Source: Fuscovulum blasticum DSM 2131 (GTDB taxonomy: Bacteria; Pseudomonadota; Alphaproteobacteria; Rhodobacterales; Rhodobacteraceae). From it: a DNA stretch of 64,000 bases. The notes beneath the pieces were generated by a model, which saw only the letters and a list, made by a program, of their open reading frames with translations, made no database searches and was not told the DNA's origin. Location of the stretch: assembly GCF_003034965.1 (NCBI RefSeq), contig NZ_PZKE01000002.1, positions 62,001-126,000 of the forward strand, in the 5' to 3' direction. Below are positions 1 through 7,469 of this stretch, one piece after another (the first letter of the stretch is position 1; each line of letters opens with the position of its first letter). A program made the position numbers and the translations under genes.

Positions 1-19
1 CCTTGGCGAAACGGGCGCG

Positions 20-781
20 GTGGGGCTATCGCCCCGCCCTTCGCCGCTTGTCCGGCGGCTGGACCCGCGCGGACGTATTCTGGCGGCGCTGGCCTTCGCG
101 GTGGTGGTGACGGGGCTATCCAGCCTGACAGCACTGGTGGCGGCGCTGGCGGCGGCACTGGCCCTGCTGGCGGTATCCGGCCTGCCTGTGGCAACCACCC
201 TGAAACGCATGATGCTGATGGACGGGTTCATTGTCTTCATGCTCGTGCTGCTGCCGTTCTCGACGCCGGGCACGGCGCTTCTGGTCGTGCCCGGCGGCTT
301 TGTCGCCAGTGCGGAAGGGCTGCGGCTGGCGGTCGAAATTGCGCTGACCGCCAATGCGGTGATCCTGGCGCTGATGGTGCTGGTTGGCACGATGGAGCCG
401 GTGGTGCTGGGACATGCGCTGGCGCGGCTGCGGGTGCCGGAACGGCTGGTGCATCTGCTGCTGTTCACGGTGCGCTACATCGAAGTGTTGCGCGACGAAT
501 ACAGCCGGTCGCGGCAGGCCATGCAGGCGCGCGCTTTCCGCCCCGGCAGCAACCGGCATTGCTGGCGCAGCCTTGGCCAACTGGTCGGAATGATGCTGGT
601 GCGCGCGCTGGAACGGTCTGAGCGTATTCTGCAGGCGATGAAGTGCCGCGGCTTCACCGGGCGGTTGCCGCTGCTGTCGGACCTGCGGTTCGGCCGGATC
701 GACGGGTTGGCGGCGGTGCTGTTTCTTGCCGGGCTTCTGGGGCTGGTTCTGCTGGAGATGTGCCTTGCCGACCTTGCTTGA
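20..781 (+). CDS. ECF/Cbi-type transporter transmembrane component (EcfT/CbiQ-like)
   Basis: A 253-residue integral membrane protein with several hydrophobic segments (about residues 20-55, 60-95, 110-130 and 225-250). It has the conserved C-terminal cytoplasmic region of EcfT/CbiQ proteins, with ARAFRPG (about residues 169-175) and the helix around MKCRGFTGR (about 210-218), which couples to the ATPase. The GTG at 20 gives the full family length. It is followed by, and overlaps, the ATPase gene, so the two form a cotranscribed energising module. The substrate-binding S component would lie left of the window, so the ligand (cobalt, nickel, biotin or other) cannot be decided here. Confidence 0.82.
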   Translation: MGLSPRPSPLVRRLDPRGRILAALAFAVVVTGLSSLTALVAALAAALALLAVSGLPVATTLKRMMLMDGFIVFMLVLLPFSTPGTALLVVPGGFVASAEGLRLAVEIALTANAVILALMVLVGTMEPVVLGHALARLRVPERLVHLLLFTVRYIEVLRDEYSRSRQAMQARAFRPGSNRHCWRSLGQLVGMMLVRALERSERILQAMKCRGFTGRLPLLSDLRFGRIDGLAAVLFLAGLLGLVLLEMCLADLA

Positions 782-1421
782 ACTGGAGGAGATCCACTTC
801 GCCTATCCGGGCCAGACACCCGTGCTGCGCGGCGCCAGCCTGTCCGTGGCGGCAGGAGAGCGGGTTGCCCTGGTCGGGCCGAACGGGTCGGGGAAATCCA
901 CGCTGCTGCGCATCGCGCTGGGGCTGGTTCTGCCCCTGCGGGGCCGGGTGCGGGCCTTCGGACAGGAGCGCAGGCACGAGGCCGCGTTTCATGACGTGCG
1001 GCGGCGGATCGGGCTGGTGTTCCAGGACCCCGATGATCAGTTGTTCTGCCCGACGGTGGCCGAGGACATCGCCTTTGGCCCGCTGAACCTGGGGCGATCC
1101 CGGGCCGAGGCCTTGCGTCTGGTGGACGAAGTCCTTGACCGGCTGGCGCTGCGACACCTGCGGGACAGGGTGACACATCACCTGTCAGGCGGGGAAAAGC
1201 GGCTGATCACACTGGCCTCGGTGCTGGTGATGGACCCCGAGGTGCTGCTGCTGGACGAGCCGACCAATGCGCTGGATCCGGAAAACGAGGCACGGCTTCT
1301 GGAAATCCTGCTGGCCCTGCCCCAGGCCATTGTGCTGGTCAGCCACGATGCCGCGTTCCGCGCGCAAGTGACCTCTCGCGAGGTGCGGCTGGAAAAGGGC
1401 ATTGTGGTCAACCCATCCTAA
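765..1421 (+). CDS. ECF/Cbi-type transporter ATP-binding protein (EcfA/CbiO-like)
   Basis: An ABC ATPase of 218 residues. It shows Walker A GPNGSGKST (about residues 39-47), a Q-loop (VFQDPDDQLF), the signature LSGGEKR (about 143-149), Walker B VLLLDEP (about 167-173) and the H-loop VSHD. The chosen start is TTG at 765, with a GGAG ribosome site just upstream; an earlier TTG at 726 would only add residues that overlap the EcfT gene. It is translationally coupled to the upstream membrane gene and powers uptake with it. The Mu-like prophage is inserted 5 bp after its stop codon. Confidence 0.85.
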   Translation: MPTLLELEEIHFAYPGQTPVLRGASLSVAAGERVALVGPNGSGKSTLLRIALGLVLPLRGRVRAFGQERRHEAAFHDVRRRIGLVFQDPDDQLFCPTVAEDIAFGPLNLGRSRAEALRLVDEVLDRLALRHLRDRVTHHLSGGEKRLITLASVLVMDPEVLLLDEPTNALDPENEARLLEILLALPQAIVLVSHDAAFRAQVTSREVRLEKGIVVNPS

Positions 1422-1426
1422 CCGCC

Positions 1427-1431
1427 GCGGC
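1427..1431. repeat. 5-bp target-site duplication, left copy
   Basis: GCGGC directly precedes the prophage terminus TGTAGCGCG and is repeated at 56406-56410 directly after the opposite terminus. Mu-family transposases make 5-bp duplications. Because the flanks agree, both ends belong to one insertion event. Confidence 0.85.
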
Positions 1432-1500
1432 TGTAGCGCGACACGAATTTTTGCAGGGTGAGACAGAAAGATTTGCAGCAGTGCACTTGCAGGGTGATGT
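1432..1500. other. Mu-like prophage right end with transposase-binding repeats
   Basis: The terminal TG is followed by three same-orientation copies of TTGCAG at 1451, 1473 and 1487; the first and third extend to TTGCAGGGTGA. The arrangement resembles the R1-R3 sites of phage Mu attR. A related TGCAGG lies at the same distance from the opposite terminus at 56405. Confidence 0.75.
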
Positions 1501-1520
1501 GGATGTCGCTGCCGGACTGA

Positions 1521-2333
1521 TCACCCCGCATCAGATATGAGCAGTTCGGGGCGACCCGGCTGACCGCCCTTTGTTCCGATAGAATAGGTCGTCGTCGCCT
1601 CCTCGATGCGCGCCCAACCGAACAGGTTGCGGATCTCTGGCACGTCGTTGATCGACAGGATGAAGCGGCCTTTAAGGCCCCTTAAAGCCCCCTCCAGACG
1701 CTCGAAATCGCCCCTGCTGAACAGGTGCTTGCCGTAGTCGCCCTCGCTGCCCCAATAGGGCGGGTCGAGGTAGAAGAGCGTGCCGGGGCTGTCGTAACGG
1801 CGGATGAACACCTCGAAATCCATACACTCGATCACCACGCCAGACAGGCGGCTGTGGAGGTCTTCGAGCATCGGCTCCAGCGTGGTCAGGTTGAACCGCG
1901 CCGGGCGGCCGGTCTGCACCCCGAAGTTGCGACCACTGACCTTGCCGCCGAACGCGGTGCGCTGGAGGTAGAGGAACCGCGCTGCGCGTTCCAGATCGGT
2001 CAGGGTTTCGGGGTTGGTGTCGACCAGGCGGTTGAATTCGACCCGCGTCGTCAACTGGAATCGCAGCACATCGAGGAACTGCGGATAGTGGCGCTGCAGG
2101 ATGCGGAACAGCGTGGCCACGTCGCGGCCGGCGTCGTTGATCACCTCGGCCCGGGGGCGCGAGGAGCGGCGCAGGAAGATGCCGCCCATCCCGACGAAGG
2201 GTTCGGCATAGGTGGTGTGATCGCGGTCCGCGTCGATCAGCGCGCAGATGCGTTTGGCAAGGTTGCGCTTGCCGCCGATCCAGGGGGCAATCGGTTGCAC
2301 AGGGGCAACTTCGGAATGGTGGGTCATGGTCAT
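1521..2333 (-). CDS. D12-class DNA adenine methylase of the Mu-like phage
   Basis: A 270-residue Dam/DpnM-type N6-adenine methyltransferase. It has the N-terminal PWIGGKRNLA motif (residues 17-26), the SAM-binding EPFVGMGG (44-51) and catalytic DPPY (190-193). The ATG at 2333 overlaps the stop of the Com-like gene as ATGA, so the two are translationally coupled. In phage Mu the same position holds com-mom, where Com activates mom translation to protect phage DNA from restriction. Here a methylase replaces Mom, so the inferred role is anti-restriction modification of the phage genome. Confidence 0.88.
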   Translation of the reverse strand: MTMTHHSEVAPVQPIAPWIGGKRNLAKRICALIDADRDHTTYAEPFVGMGGIFLRRSSRPRAEVINDAGRDVATLFRILQRHYPQFLDVLRFQLTTRVEFNRLVDTNPETLTDLERAARFLYLQRTAFGGKVSGRNFGVQTGRPARFNLTTLEPMLEDLHSRLSGVVIECMDFEVFIRRYDSPGTLFYLDPPYWGSEGDYGKHLFSRGDFERLEGALRGLKGRFILSINDVPEIRNLFGWARIEEATTTYSIGTKGGQPGRPELLISDAG

Positions 2334-2536
2334 TCTCCTGGGGCCTTGCCCCGGTGATCTGTTGGGCGCTGGTCGCGCTCGATCGCGGGGGCTCTGTGCG
2401 GCCTCAGGATGTTCACCGCCTTGCAGCGGGGGCATTTGATACGGATGGCTGCGGCCACCGCATCAGGCTCTGCCACGAATAGCAGGCGGTGACAGGCGCA
2501 GCAACGGACGGCTGCGGTTTCAGGACTCGACATCAT
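2330..2536 (-). CDS. com: Com-like zinc-finger translational regulator
   Basis: A 68-residue protein with two cysteine pairs, C12-x2-C15 and C35-x2-C38, and a basic C-terminus. This is the layout of the Mu Com family of small zinc-binding RNA regulators. Two ATG codons sit in tandem at 2536 and 2533. It is last but one in the late tail transcript and overlaps the methylase start by 4 bases, as com overlaps mom in Mu. By analogy it would switch on translation of the methylase late in infection. Confidence 0.75.
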   Translation of the reverse strand: MMSSPETAAVRCCACHRLLFVAEPDAVAAAIRIKCPRCKAVNILRPHRAPAIERDQRPTDHRGKAPGE

Positions 2537-2672
2537 GGGCAGAATCGCTCGACTGTGCCGCGCCCTCGCGAGGGTGGAGCGGCCATGAGCTATGGTTTGG
2601 TCGGCGGGGGCTTTCTGACGGCTTCCCCGTGTCAGAGGGGGCGGCAACCCCCTCTGGCCTCCCTTTGAGGCC

Positions 2673-3392
2673 TCAGGCCACCCAGGCCAGCAGCGTCGCC
2701 AGCTCGGCTGATGAAACAGCGCGGTTCCAGATCCCGAAATTTCCAACCGACCCCGGCAGGTCGCCGGGCTGGGCGGCCTGGGCGGCCCCGAGTGCAAGCG
2801 TTGCCAACGTGAACGCGCCGGTGAGCACGACGGTGGTCGAGCTGCCGGTGCTGAGGTGCAGCGTGGCCGAGGTGCCGTTGACAACCAGCACCACGCCGCA
2901 ACGGCCCGAGAAATCGGCGGGCAGAGGCGTGTCGATGTTTTGCGTCAGGTTCTGGTGGCGCCAGTATTTCGCGCCGTTTGTATACCTGTAGGCCAGCCGG
3001 CAGATCGGAACGGCGGCGCCCAGGGTGAAGTGGTTGTCGACCGTCACCCCTGCGGCGTCGATCGTCACGTTGAGCGCGATGGTGAGCGCGGCGGTGGCGC
3101 CGATCTGCGTTCCCTGCAGTTCGAGGCAGGCGCCCGGCGTCCCGGCCCCATTGCCCATCCGCACGCGGCCTGCATCCAGCACCGGCTGACGCGCCGCAGT
3201 GGCCTGCGCCAGCACCCGCCCGGCCTTCCGGCCTGTCCAGGCAGCGATCTTGCCCGCGGCCAGCGTGATCGAGGCCTCGGTCGGCGCCCAGATGTCCAGC
3301 GCGTCGGGGATCTGGTCGACCAGCGTATCGATGGGAACAACGGCCCCGAAGGTGCGAGACGGCGGTGCCACGAAGCCGAATTTCAAGCGCAT
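2673..3392 (-). CDS. phage tail/fibre protein, probable lectin-like (LamG-type) fold
   Basis: A 239-residue protein rich in small and beta-forming residues. The C-terminal part (about residues 90-239) looks like a concanavalin/LamG-type carbohydrate-binding domain: alternating hydrophobic strands, DNHFTLGA and LPGSVGNFGIWNRAVSSAELA. It lies directly after the large fibre gene in the tail operon, so a receptor-binding or fibre-tip role is inferred. There is no clear paralogue in the window. The product class is supported by position more than by sequence. Confidence 0.55.
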   Translation of the reverse strand: MRLKFGFVAPPSRTFGAVVPIDTLVDQIPDALDIWAPTEASITLAAGKIAAWTGRKAGRVLAQATAARQPVLDAGRVRMGNGAGTPGACLELQGTQIGATAALTIALNVTIDAAGVTVDNHFTLGAAVPICRLAYRYTNGAKYWRHQNLTQNIDTPLPADFSGRCGVVLVVNGTSATLHLSTGSSTTVVLTGAFTLATLALGAAQAAQPGDLPGSVGNFGIWNRAVSSAELATLLAWVA

Positions 3393-3402
3393 TTAACCCC
3401 CC

Positions 3403-5493
3403 TTAAAAGGCAATCCTGAAGTTGGTGGCCCAGCGATACAGCATGGTTCCGGGCAGCAATTTCGACGGCCACACGTCCGACGTCCGCAGCAGCCCGCGAT
3501 GGGCAGACCACTTGTTGCCGGCAAATCCGGTGCAGTCCTGACGTTGCAGCGCATAGCGCACGGCTGTCGGCGGGGCACTGCAGGTGAGGGCCACCGTCCG
3601 CCCCCGGATCGCCAGATCGGTGATCGTCGCCCCCTCGACCTCATAGCCCAGCCACCCATCAATGCCCTGGCCGCCGTAGCGGGCGGGGTCATGCGCGGCC
3701 AGATATTCGCCAGGGCGCAGGCTGTCATAGTCGAGGATGAGGGTCGATCCGATCAGGCTGGGTTTTGGCCGGCGGATCGTCCAGGGCCGGCCGGCCTCGG
3801 TTTCGACCGCCGCTCTCGCCTGAACCTCGGCTGACTGCACTGTCCAGACCGCATCCGGGTGCACGTTGTTGTCCGCGATCTGATAGGCGTATTCCGGCGT
3901 CGTCAGCACGCCCCCGCCCATTTCACAGAACTGCAACTGCTCGTCGCAGACATGCCAGTCTTCGCCGGGCTGACTGGTGTTCGCATCGCCACCCGACTGA
4001 CTGACCAGAAGCGTCGCCGGGCCGAGCGCGCCGATGCTGGCCAGCAGCGCCCGCATGTCTGCGGTGTATTGCCAGAGTTGCGTCAGATAGGCGCCGGCTG
4101 GGTACGACTTGGCCGAGGTGCCGTGCACCCATTGATGCCAGGGGACATAGAGCGATTTGCCCTGAGCTGCGGCCACCGCGACCATCTGCTGGTAGAAGTA
4201 CCGAAGGTTGTTCCAAACCGTCAGCGACCCTGTGCCGGTGGTCGTATCGTCGTCGATATCTTCAATCGGGATGCCGGCGATGCCGTGTGCCTGCGTCACG
4301 ACGGGCACCAGCGGCAGCCCGGCCTCCATCCGATAGAGGGAGATCGCCGCTGCCAGCGGCCAGGCGGCCGTGACAGTGGTGCCGACGGCCGCCGTCGTCA
4401 GGCCGGTTGCGGGCACGGCCTCGTTGTAGCCCGGCGATCCGGGGCCGGCGACCGTATCCACCGGCACGCCGTCCCCCCTGACCATGCCCGCAAGCATCAA
4501 TGTGGTCCCGGGCATCGCCCGGGCCAGCAGCGCGGGCGCCGTCAGACCGCTGCCGGCGAAATCTCCGCCCACCAGCAGAGACTGGCCATTGCCGGTGATC
4601 GCGTGCAGCGCCGTGGTCGACACGCTGCTGCGCATCTTGGCTGCGCCACGGTCCCAGAACGCGCGGGACATGTGCGCATCGAGGCCGCTGTCAGATTCGC
4701 TGGCTTCGGTGCGCCACACGATCAGCGCCTGCCCCGCGGCATCGGTGACCACCTCGTAGAGGCCGGCCCCATGAACCGTCTGGATCGGGGTCTCGAGAAC
4801 GCTGTCGACGATAGGGCCGATTTCCGGGGCCGCCCGGTCCCACCAGTCGCGGGACATGTACATGTCCACGCCGGCGTCGGCCGCGACCGCTGCGTCGCGC
4901 CACACCACCAGCGCGCGGCCGTCGTCGTCAAACAGCAAGGAGGTGGTGGCGCCGCTGTCGGCCGTCGGGGCTTCAAAACCCACATAATCGACGAATGCGG
5001 GGCGGGCGTTCAAAGATTCCAGCCATTCGGCTTCGGTCCCGACAAAACCCGCATCCAGCGCAACCCTGTAGGCACTCCGCCCGGGGGGGCCAACCAAGGA
5101 CTCCTGCCATTCGGCCTCGGTCCCGGGAAAGCCCGCATCCAAGGCGATCTCGTAAGCACTGCGCCCGGCCGGGCCGATCAGGGATGACAGCCATTCGGCC
5201 TCGGTCCCGGCAAAGCCTGTATCCAGCGCGACTTGATAAGCGCTGCGCCCGGTCGGACCGATCAGGGACGACAGCCATTCGGCCTCGGTTCCGGCAAAGC
5301 CCGCGTCCTGCGCAACCCTGTAGGCACTCCGCCCGACCGGGCCTATCAGGGACGACAGCCATTCGGCTTCGGTCCCGGCAAAGCCCGCGTCCTGCGCAAC
5401 CCCGTAAGCGCTGCGCCCCCGTGGGCCGACCAGGCCGGTGATGACCTCGACCACCGTTCCGCTTTCCGTCATCACCTCGACGATATCAGTCAT
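3403..5493 (-). CDS. large tail-fibre protein with five collagen-like repeats and an SGNH-hydrolase-like domain
   Basis: A 696-residue protein. Residues 23-162 are five tandem 28-residue repeats with consensus GPxGRSAYxVAxDAGFxGTE. Residues about 295-580 contain GNGQSLLVGG, like block I of SGNH/sialate-O-acetylesterase enzymes, and DNNVHPD, like their catalytic Asp-x2-His block. The likely job is host-surface binding with deacetylation or hydrolysis of a surface glycan. The repeats probably form the shaft. The hydrolase call rests on two short motifs and is tentative; a fibre role from operon position is firmer. Confidence 0.7.
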   Translation of the reverse strand: MTDIVEVMTESGTVVEVITGLVGPRGRSAYGVAQDAGFAGTEAEWLSSLIGPVGRSAYRVAQDAGFAGTEAEWLSSLIGPTGRSAYQVALDTGFAGTEAEWLSSLIGPAGRSAYEIALDAGFPGTEAEWQESLVGPPGRSAYRVALDAGFVGTEAEWLESLNARPAFVDYVGFEAPTADSGATTSLLFDDDGRALVVWRDAAVAADAGVDMYMSRDWWDRAAPEIGPIVDSVLETPIQTVHGAGLYEVVTDAAGQALIVWRTEASESDSGLDAHMSRAFWDRGAAKMRSSVSTTALHAITGNGQSLLVGGDFAGSGLTAPALLARAMPGTTLMLAGMVRGDGVPVDTVAGPGSPGYNEAVPATGLTTAAVGTTVTAAWPLAAAISLYRMEAGLPLVPVVTQAHGIAGIPIEDIDDDTTTGTGSLTVWNNLRYFYQQMVAVAAAQGKSLYVPWHQWVHGTSAKSYPAGAYLTQLWQYTADMRALLASIGALGPATLLVSQSGGDANTSQPGEDWHVCDEQLQFCEMGGGVLTTPEYAYQIADNNVHPDAVWTVQSAEVQARAAVETEAGRPWTIRRPKPSLIGSTLILDYDSLRPGEYLAAHDPARYGGQGIDGWLGYEVEGATITDLAIRGRTVALTCSAPPTAVRYALQRQDCTGFAGNKWSAHRGLLRTSDVWPSKLLPGTMLYRWATNFRIAF
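5008..5427 (-). repeat. five tandem 84-bp coding repeats
   Basis: Five in-frame units of 84 bp encode GPxGRSAY...GTEAEW-type repeats in the large fibre gene. Copies are close at DNA level; units 1 and 2 are nearly identical and units 4 and 5 have diverged. Such arrays change copy number by slippage or recombination and so vary fibre length. Confidence 0.85.
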
Positions 5494-5884
5494 CGTTCCC
5501 CCCGGGCAGCACCTTCAGGCGGCCCTGCATGATGGTCCGCTGCGACGGCGGATCAGTGCGGCGCACCTCGACTTCGTAGGACAGGATCACCTCGGGTCCG
5601 GTCGCCTCGCCCCACAGCGCGCGCGTGTCGGCCGCGCTGAACGGGATCAGGATTCGACCCTCGGCCGGGGTCAGGCTGATCTCGCCGGCACCCGACGATT
5701 TGCGCAGGACGGATGGCTTGCGCAGCACCAGCCGGGCCGTGAACACCACATCGGCGCCGGTCAGGTCGACCGGCTGGACCGCGCCGTCGGCCGAACGCGC
5801 CTTGTGCGTCAGAACCAGCCCCACTTCGTTCTTCGTCGTCCCGCTGTTGCCCGCGCGGACCGCGAAGTCATAGGTGACGCTCAT
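5486..5884 (-). CDS. uncharacterised phage protein (baseplate/fibre-associated, beta-rich)
   Basis: A 132-residue product starting MSVTYDFAVRAGNSG, with alternating beta-type strands and a C-terminal EVEVRRTDPPSQRTIMQGRLKVLPGG. It has no catalytic motif or membrane segment. The start overlaps the stop of the gpD-like gene and its end overlaps the start of the large fibre gene, so it is coupled within the tail operon. Small proteins here in phage genomes often join baseplate to fibre or adapt the fibre; this is inference. Confidence 0.65.
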   Translation of the reverse strand: MSVTYDFAVRAGNSGTTKNEVGLVLTHKARSADGAVQPVDLTGADVVFTARLVLRKPSVLRKSSGAGEISLTPAEGRILIPFSAADTRALWGEATGPEVILSYEVEVRRTDPPSQRTIMQGRLKVLPGGNDD

Positions 5885-6861
5885 GCCGCCTCTCCCTTCT
5901 TGCCGCTGAAAGATGTGATCAGGCCGCCGCCCGTCAGTTCGTGCGACACGGTTTCCAGATGCCAGTCGCCATCCAGCTCTGACGGGATCAGGCCTGCCAC
6001 CGTGGCGGTCGCCCCGGCCAGCAGGCCCGGTTCGAAACCCGACAGCGTGGCGTTGATCGTCATGGCCGCCCGCGCTGCCCCCGAAACCGCCGCCTCGGCC
6101 GCACGTTCGGCCTCGGCCTTGGTTGCAAAGGCGTGGCGCAACTTCTTCAGCGGGGTGCCGCTGCCAACCTTGACCTTGTGGGTGGTGCCGGTGCCGGTTT
6201 CGGTCCACTCGGCCTCGGCCGCCTTGTAGACGGCGCGCCCGTCATAGGACCAATCCCAGGACGAGAAGCGCCAGCGCGGCAGGACAGGCGGTGTCAGCGT
6301 GTCGCCGGCGGCCGTCTTGCCCTCGCCCCGGCGCTGGACGATCAGCGCCCCGCCGGTCGGCTTGCAGGTCGCATCCAGCGTGGCGGCGATCCGGGTCAGG
6401 AAATGCAGGTTCGATTCCGCCGACTGTGCGAGATAGGCCCAGACCTTGCCGGCCACGCTTTCCCCGACCACAGGTTTCAGCCCGGCCTCACCGGCGATGG
6501 TCGAGACGATGTCCTTGAGCGACTTCCGTTCCCAGGCGCGGGTGCGGGGCGCGCGGATGTCACCCTTCAGGTCGGCGGCGGTGGCCGTGATCCGCATCGA
6601 CAGGACCGGCCCGCCGCCGGAAATCCCGTCCACCGCGAACACGCCCAGGAAGGCCAGCGGTTCGCCGGCATAGCCCAGCGAGACCTCGATCTTCGCCTCC
6701 TTGTCCGGCATCGCCAGCTGGCCGTCGCGGTTGTCCAGCTCCAGCTCCAGCCGGTCGGCCTTGGTGCCGTCCTCATCCGTGACGATCAAGCTCAGCAGGC
6801 GGTCGGCCACGGCGCCGGTGGCATCCTCGCCCGCGACCATGAGGCGGAACGCGGGCTTCAT
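5881..6861 (-). CDS. D: P2 gpD-like late-control/tail-tip protein
   Basis: A 326-residue protein of the phage late control D family, a structural homologue of the contractile-tail hub (VgrG/gp27-like). Recognisable features are the start MKPAFRLMVAGEDATGAV, the hub-like SYAGEPLAFLGVFAVDG segment and the central FLTRIAATLDATCKPTGGALIVQRRG. The order U-X-D matches P2-type tails, and the start overlaps the gpX stop by 4 bases. It would form the hub between tube and spike. Confidence 0.88.
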   Translation of the reverse strand: MKPAFRLMVAGEDATGAVADRLLSLIVTDEDGTKADRLELELDNRDGQLAMPDKEAKIEVSLGYAGEPLAFLGVFAVDGISGGGPVLSMRITATAADLKGDIRAPRTRAWERKSLKDIVSTIAGEAGLKPVVGESVAGKVWAYLAQSAESNLHFLTRIAATLDATCKPTGGALIVQRRGEGKTAAGDTLTPPVLPRWRFSSWDWSYDGRAVYKAAEAEWTETGTGTTHKVKVGSGTPLKKLRHAFATKAEAERAAEAAVSGAARAAMTINATLSGFEPGLLAGATATVAGLIPSELDGDWHLETVSHELTGGGLITSFSGKKGEAA

Positions 6862-7070
6862 GTGCGGCCCCACAGCCGGATCTGGCCGGTTGCCACCGGC
6901 TCTGACACGACCGGCAGCGTGATCAGCACGCCGGCGGGATAGACGGCGCCCAGATCGGCCAGGTGCGGGTTGACGGCCAGCACGGCCGGGGCATGGGTTT
7001 CGGATCCGAGCCTTGCCTTGCAGATCGCATCCAGCATGTCGCCGGCAATGGTGCGGTAGACCGTCGTCAT
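6858..7070 (-). CDS. X: P2 gpX-like tail protein with LysM-type fold
   Basis: A 70-residue protein with the gpX/LysM pattern: RTIAGDMLDAICKARLG, then VLAVNPHLADLGAVYPAGVLITLP. In P2-type tails gpX is a small hub or tube-end protein required for tail assembly. It overlaps gpU upstream and gpD downstream by 4 bases each, showing tight translational coupling. Confidence 0.88.
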   Translation of the reverse strand: MTTVYRTIAGDMLDAICKARLGSETHAPAVLAVNPHLADLGAVYPAGVLITLPVVSEPVATGQIRLWGRT

Positions 7071-7450
7071 GCGCGGTCGCTCCCATAGGCCATGAGCGAC
7101 AGGCTGAACTCGATCTTGCGCGGCGCACCGTCCGCCATGAACAGCGTCTTGGTCTCTTCCACGCCGGTGATGACCCAGCGTTCCCAGACCCAGCCCAGCC
7201 CGTCGACCAGGATCAGCGGTTGCCCGGCCGAGGCGACCAGGCGCATCAGTTCGATCTGGCGCAAGCCGCCCTTGAAATGGGGATAAATGACCCCTTCAAG
7301 GGTGATCTCGCCGGCATCGGGTCCAAGATATTGCAGCGCCGGGGCGCGGCCGAGGCGATCCTGCTTTTCCCAACGCCAGGAGGCCGAGCGGGTGAAGGTC
7401 TGATAGTTCGCGCGGTTCACGCCGAAGCGGAAGGCGCCCAGCGCCATCAT
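7067..7450 (-). CDS. U: P2 gpU-like tail terminator protein
   Basis: Phage tail protein U, about 127 residues from the start MMALGAFRFGVNRANYQ, which matches the usual gpU N-terminus. An upstream ATG at 7501 would add 17 residues overlapping the tape-measure gene and has no better ribosome site, so the start is uncertain. The conserved core LGPDAGEITLEGVIYPHFKGG and the C-terminal PRKIEFSLSLMAYG are clear. The protein caps the tail tube and sheath. Confidence 0.87.
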   Translation of the reverse strand: MMALGAFRFGVNRANYQTFTRSASWRWEKQDRLGRAPALQYLGPDAGEITLEGVIYPHFKGGLRQIELMRLVASAGQPLILVDGLGWVWERWVITGVEETKTLFMADGAPRKIEFSLSLMAYGSDRA

Positions 7451-7469
7451 GATCGTGCTGAGGCCAAGG

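Noticed and set aside
2537-2884. Upstream extension of the Com-like frame
   Set aside because: The added residues are low-complexity and antisense to the fibre gene; the tandem ATG at 2536 gives the family length.
5008-5427. Tandem repeats as a CRISPR array
   Set aside because: The 84-bp units are contiguous, in frame and protein-coding; there are no spacers and no cas genes.
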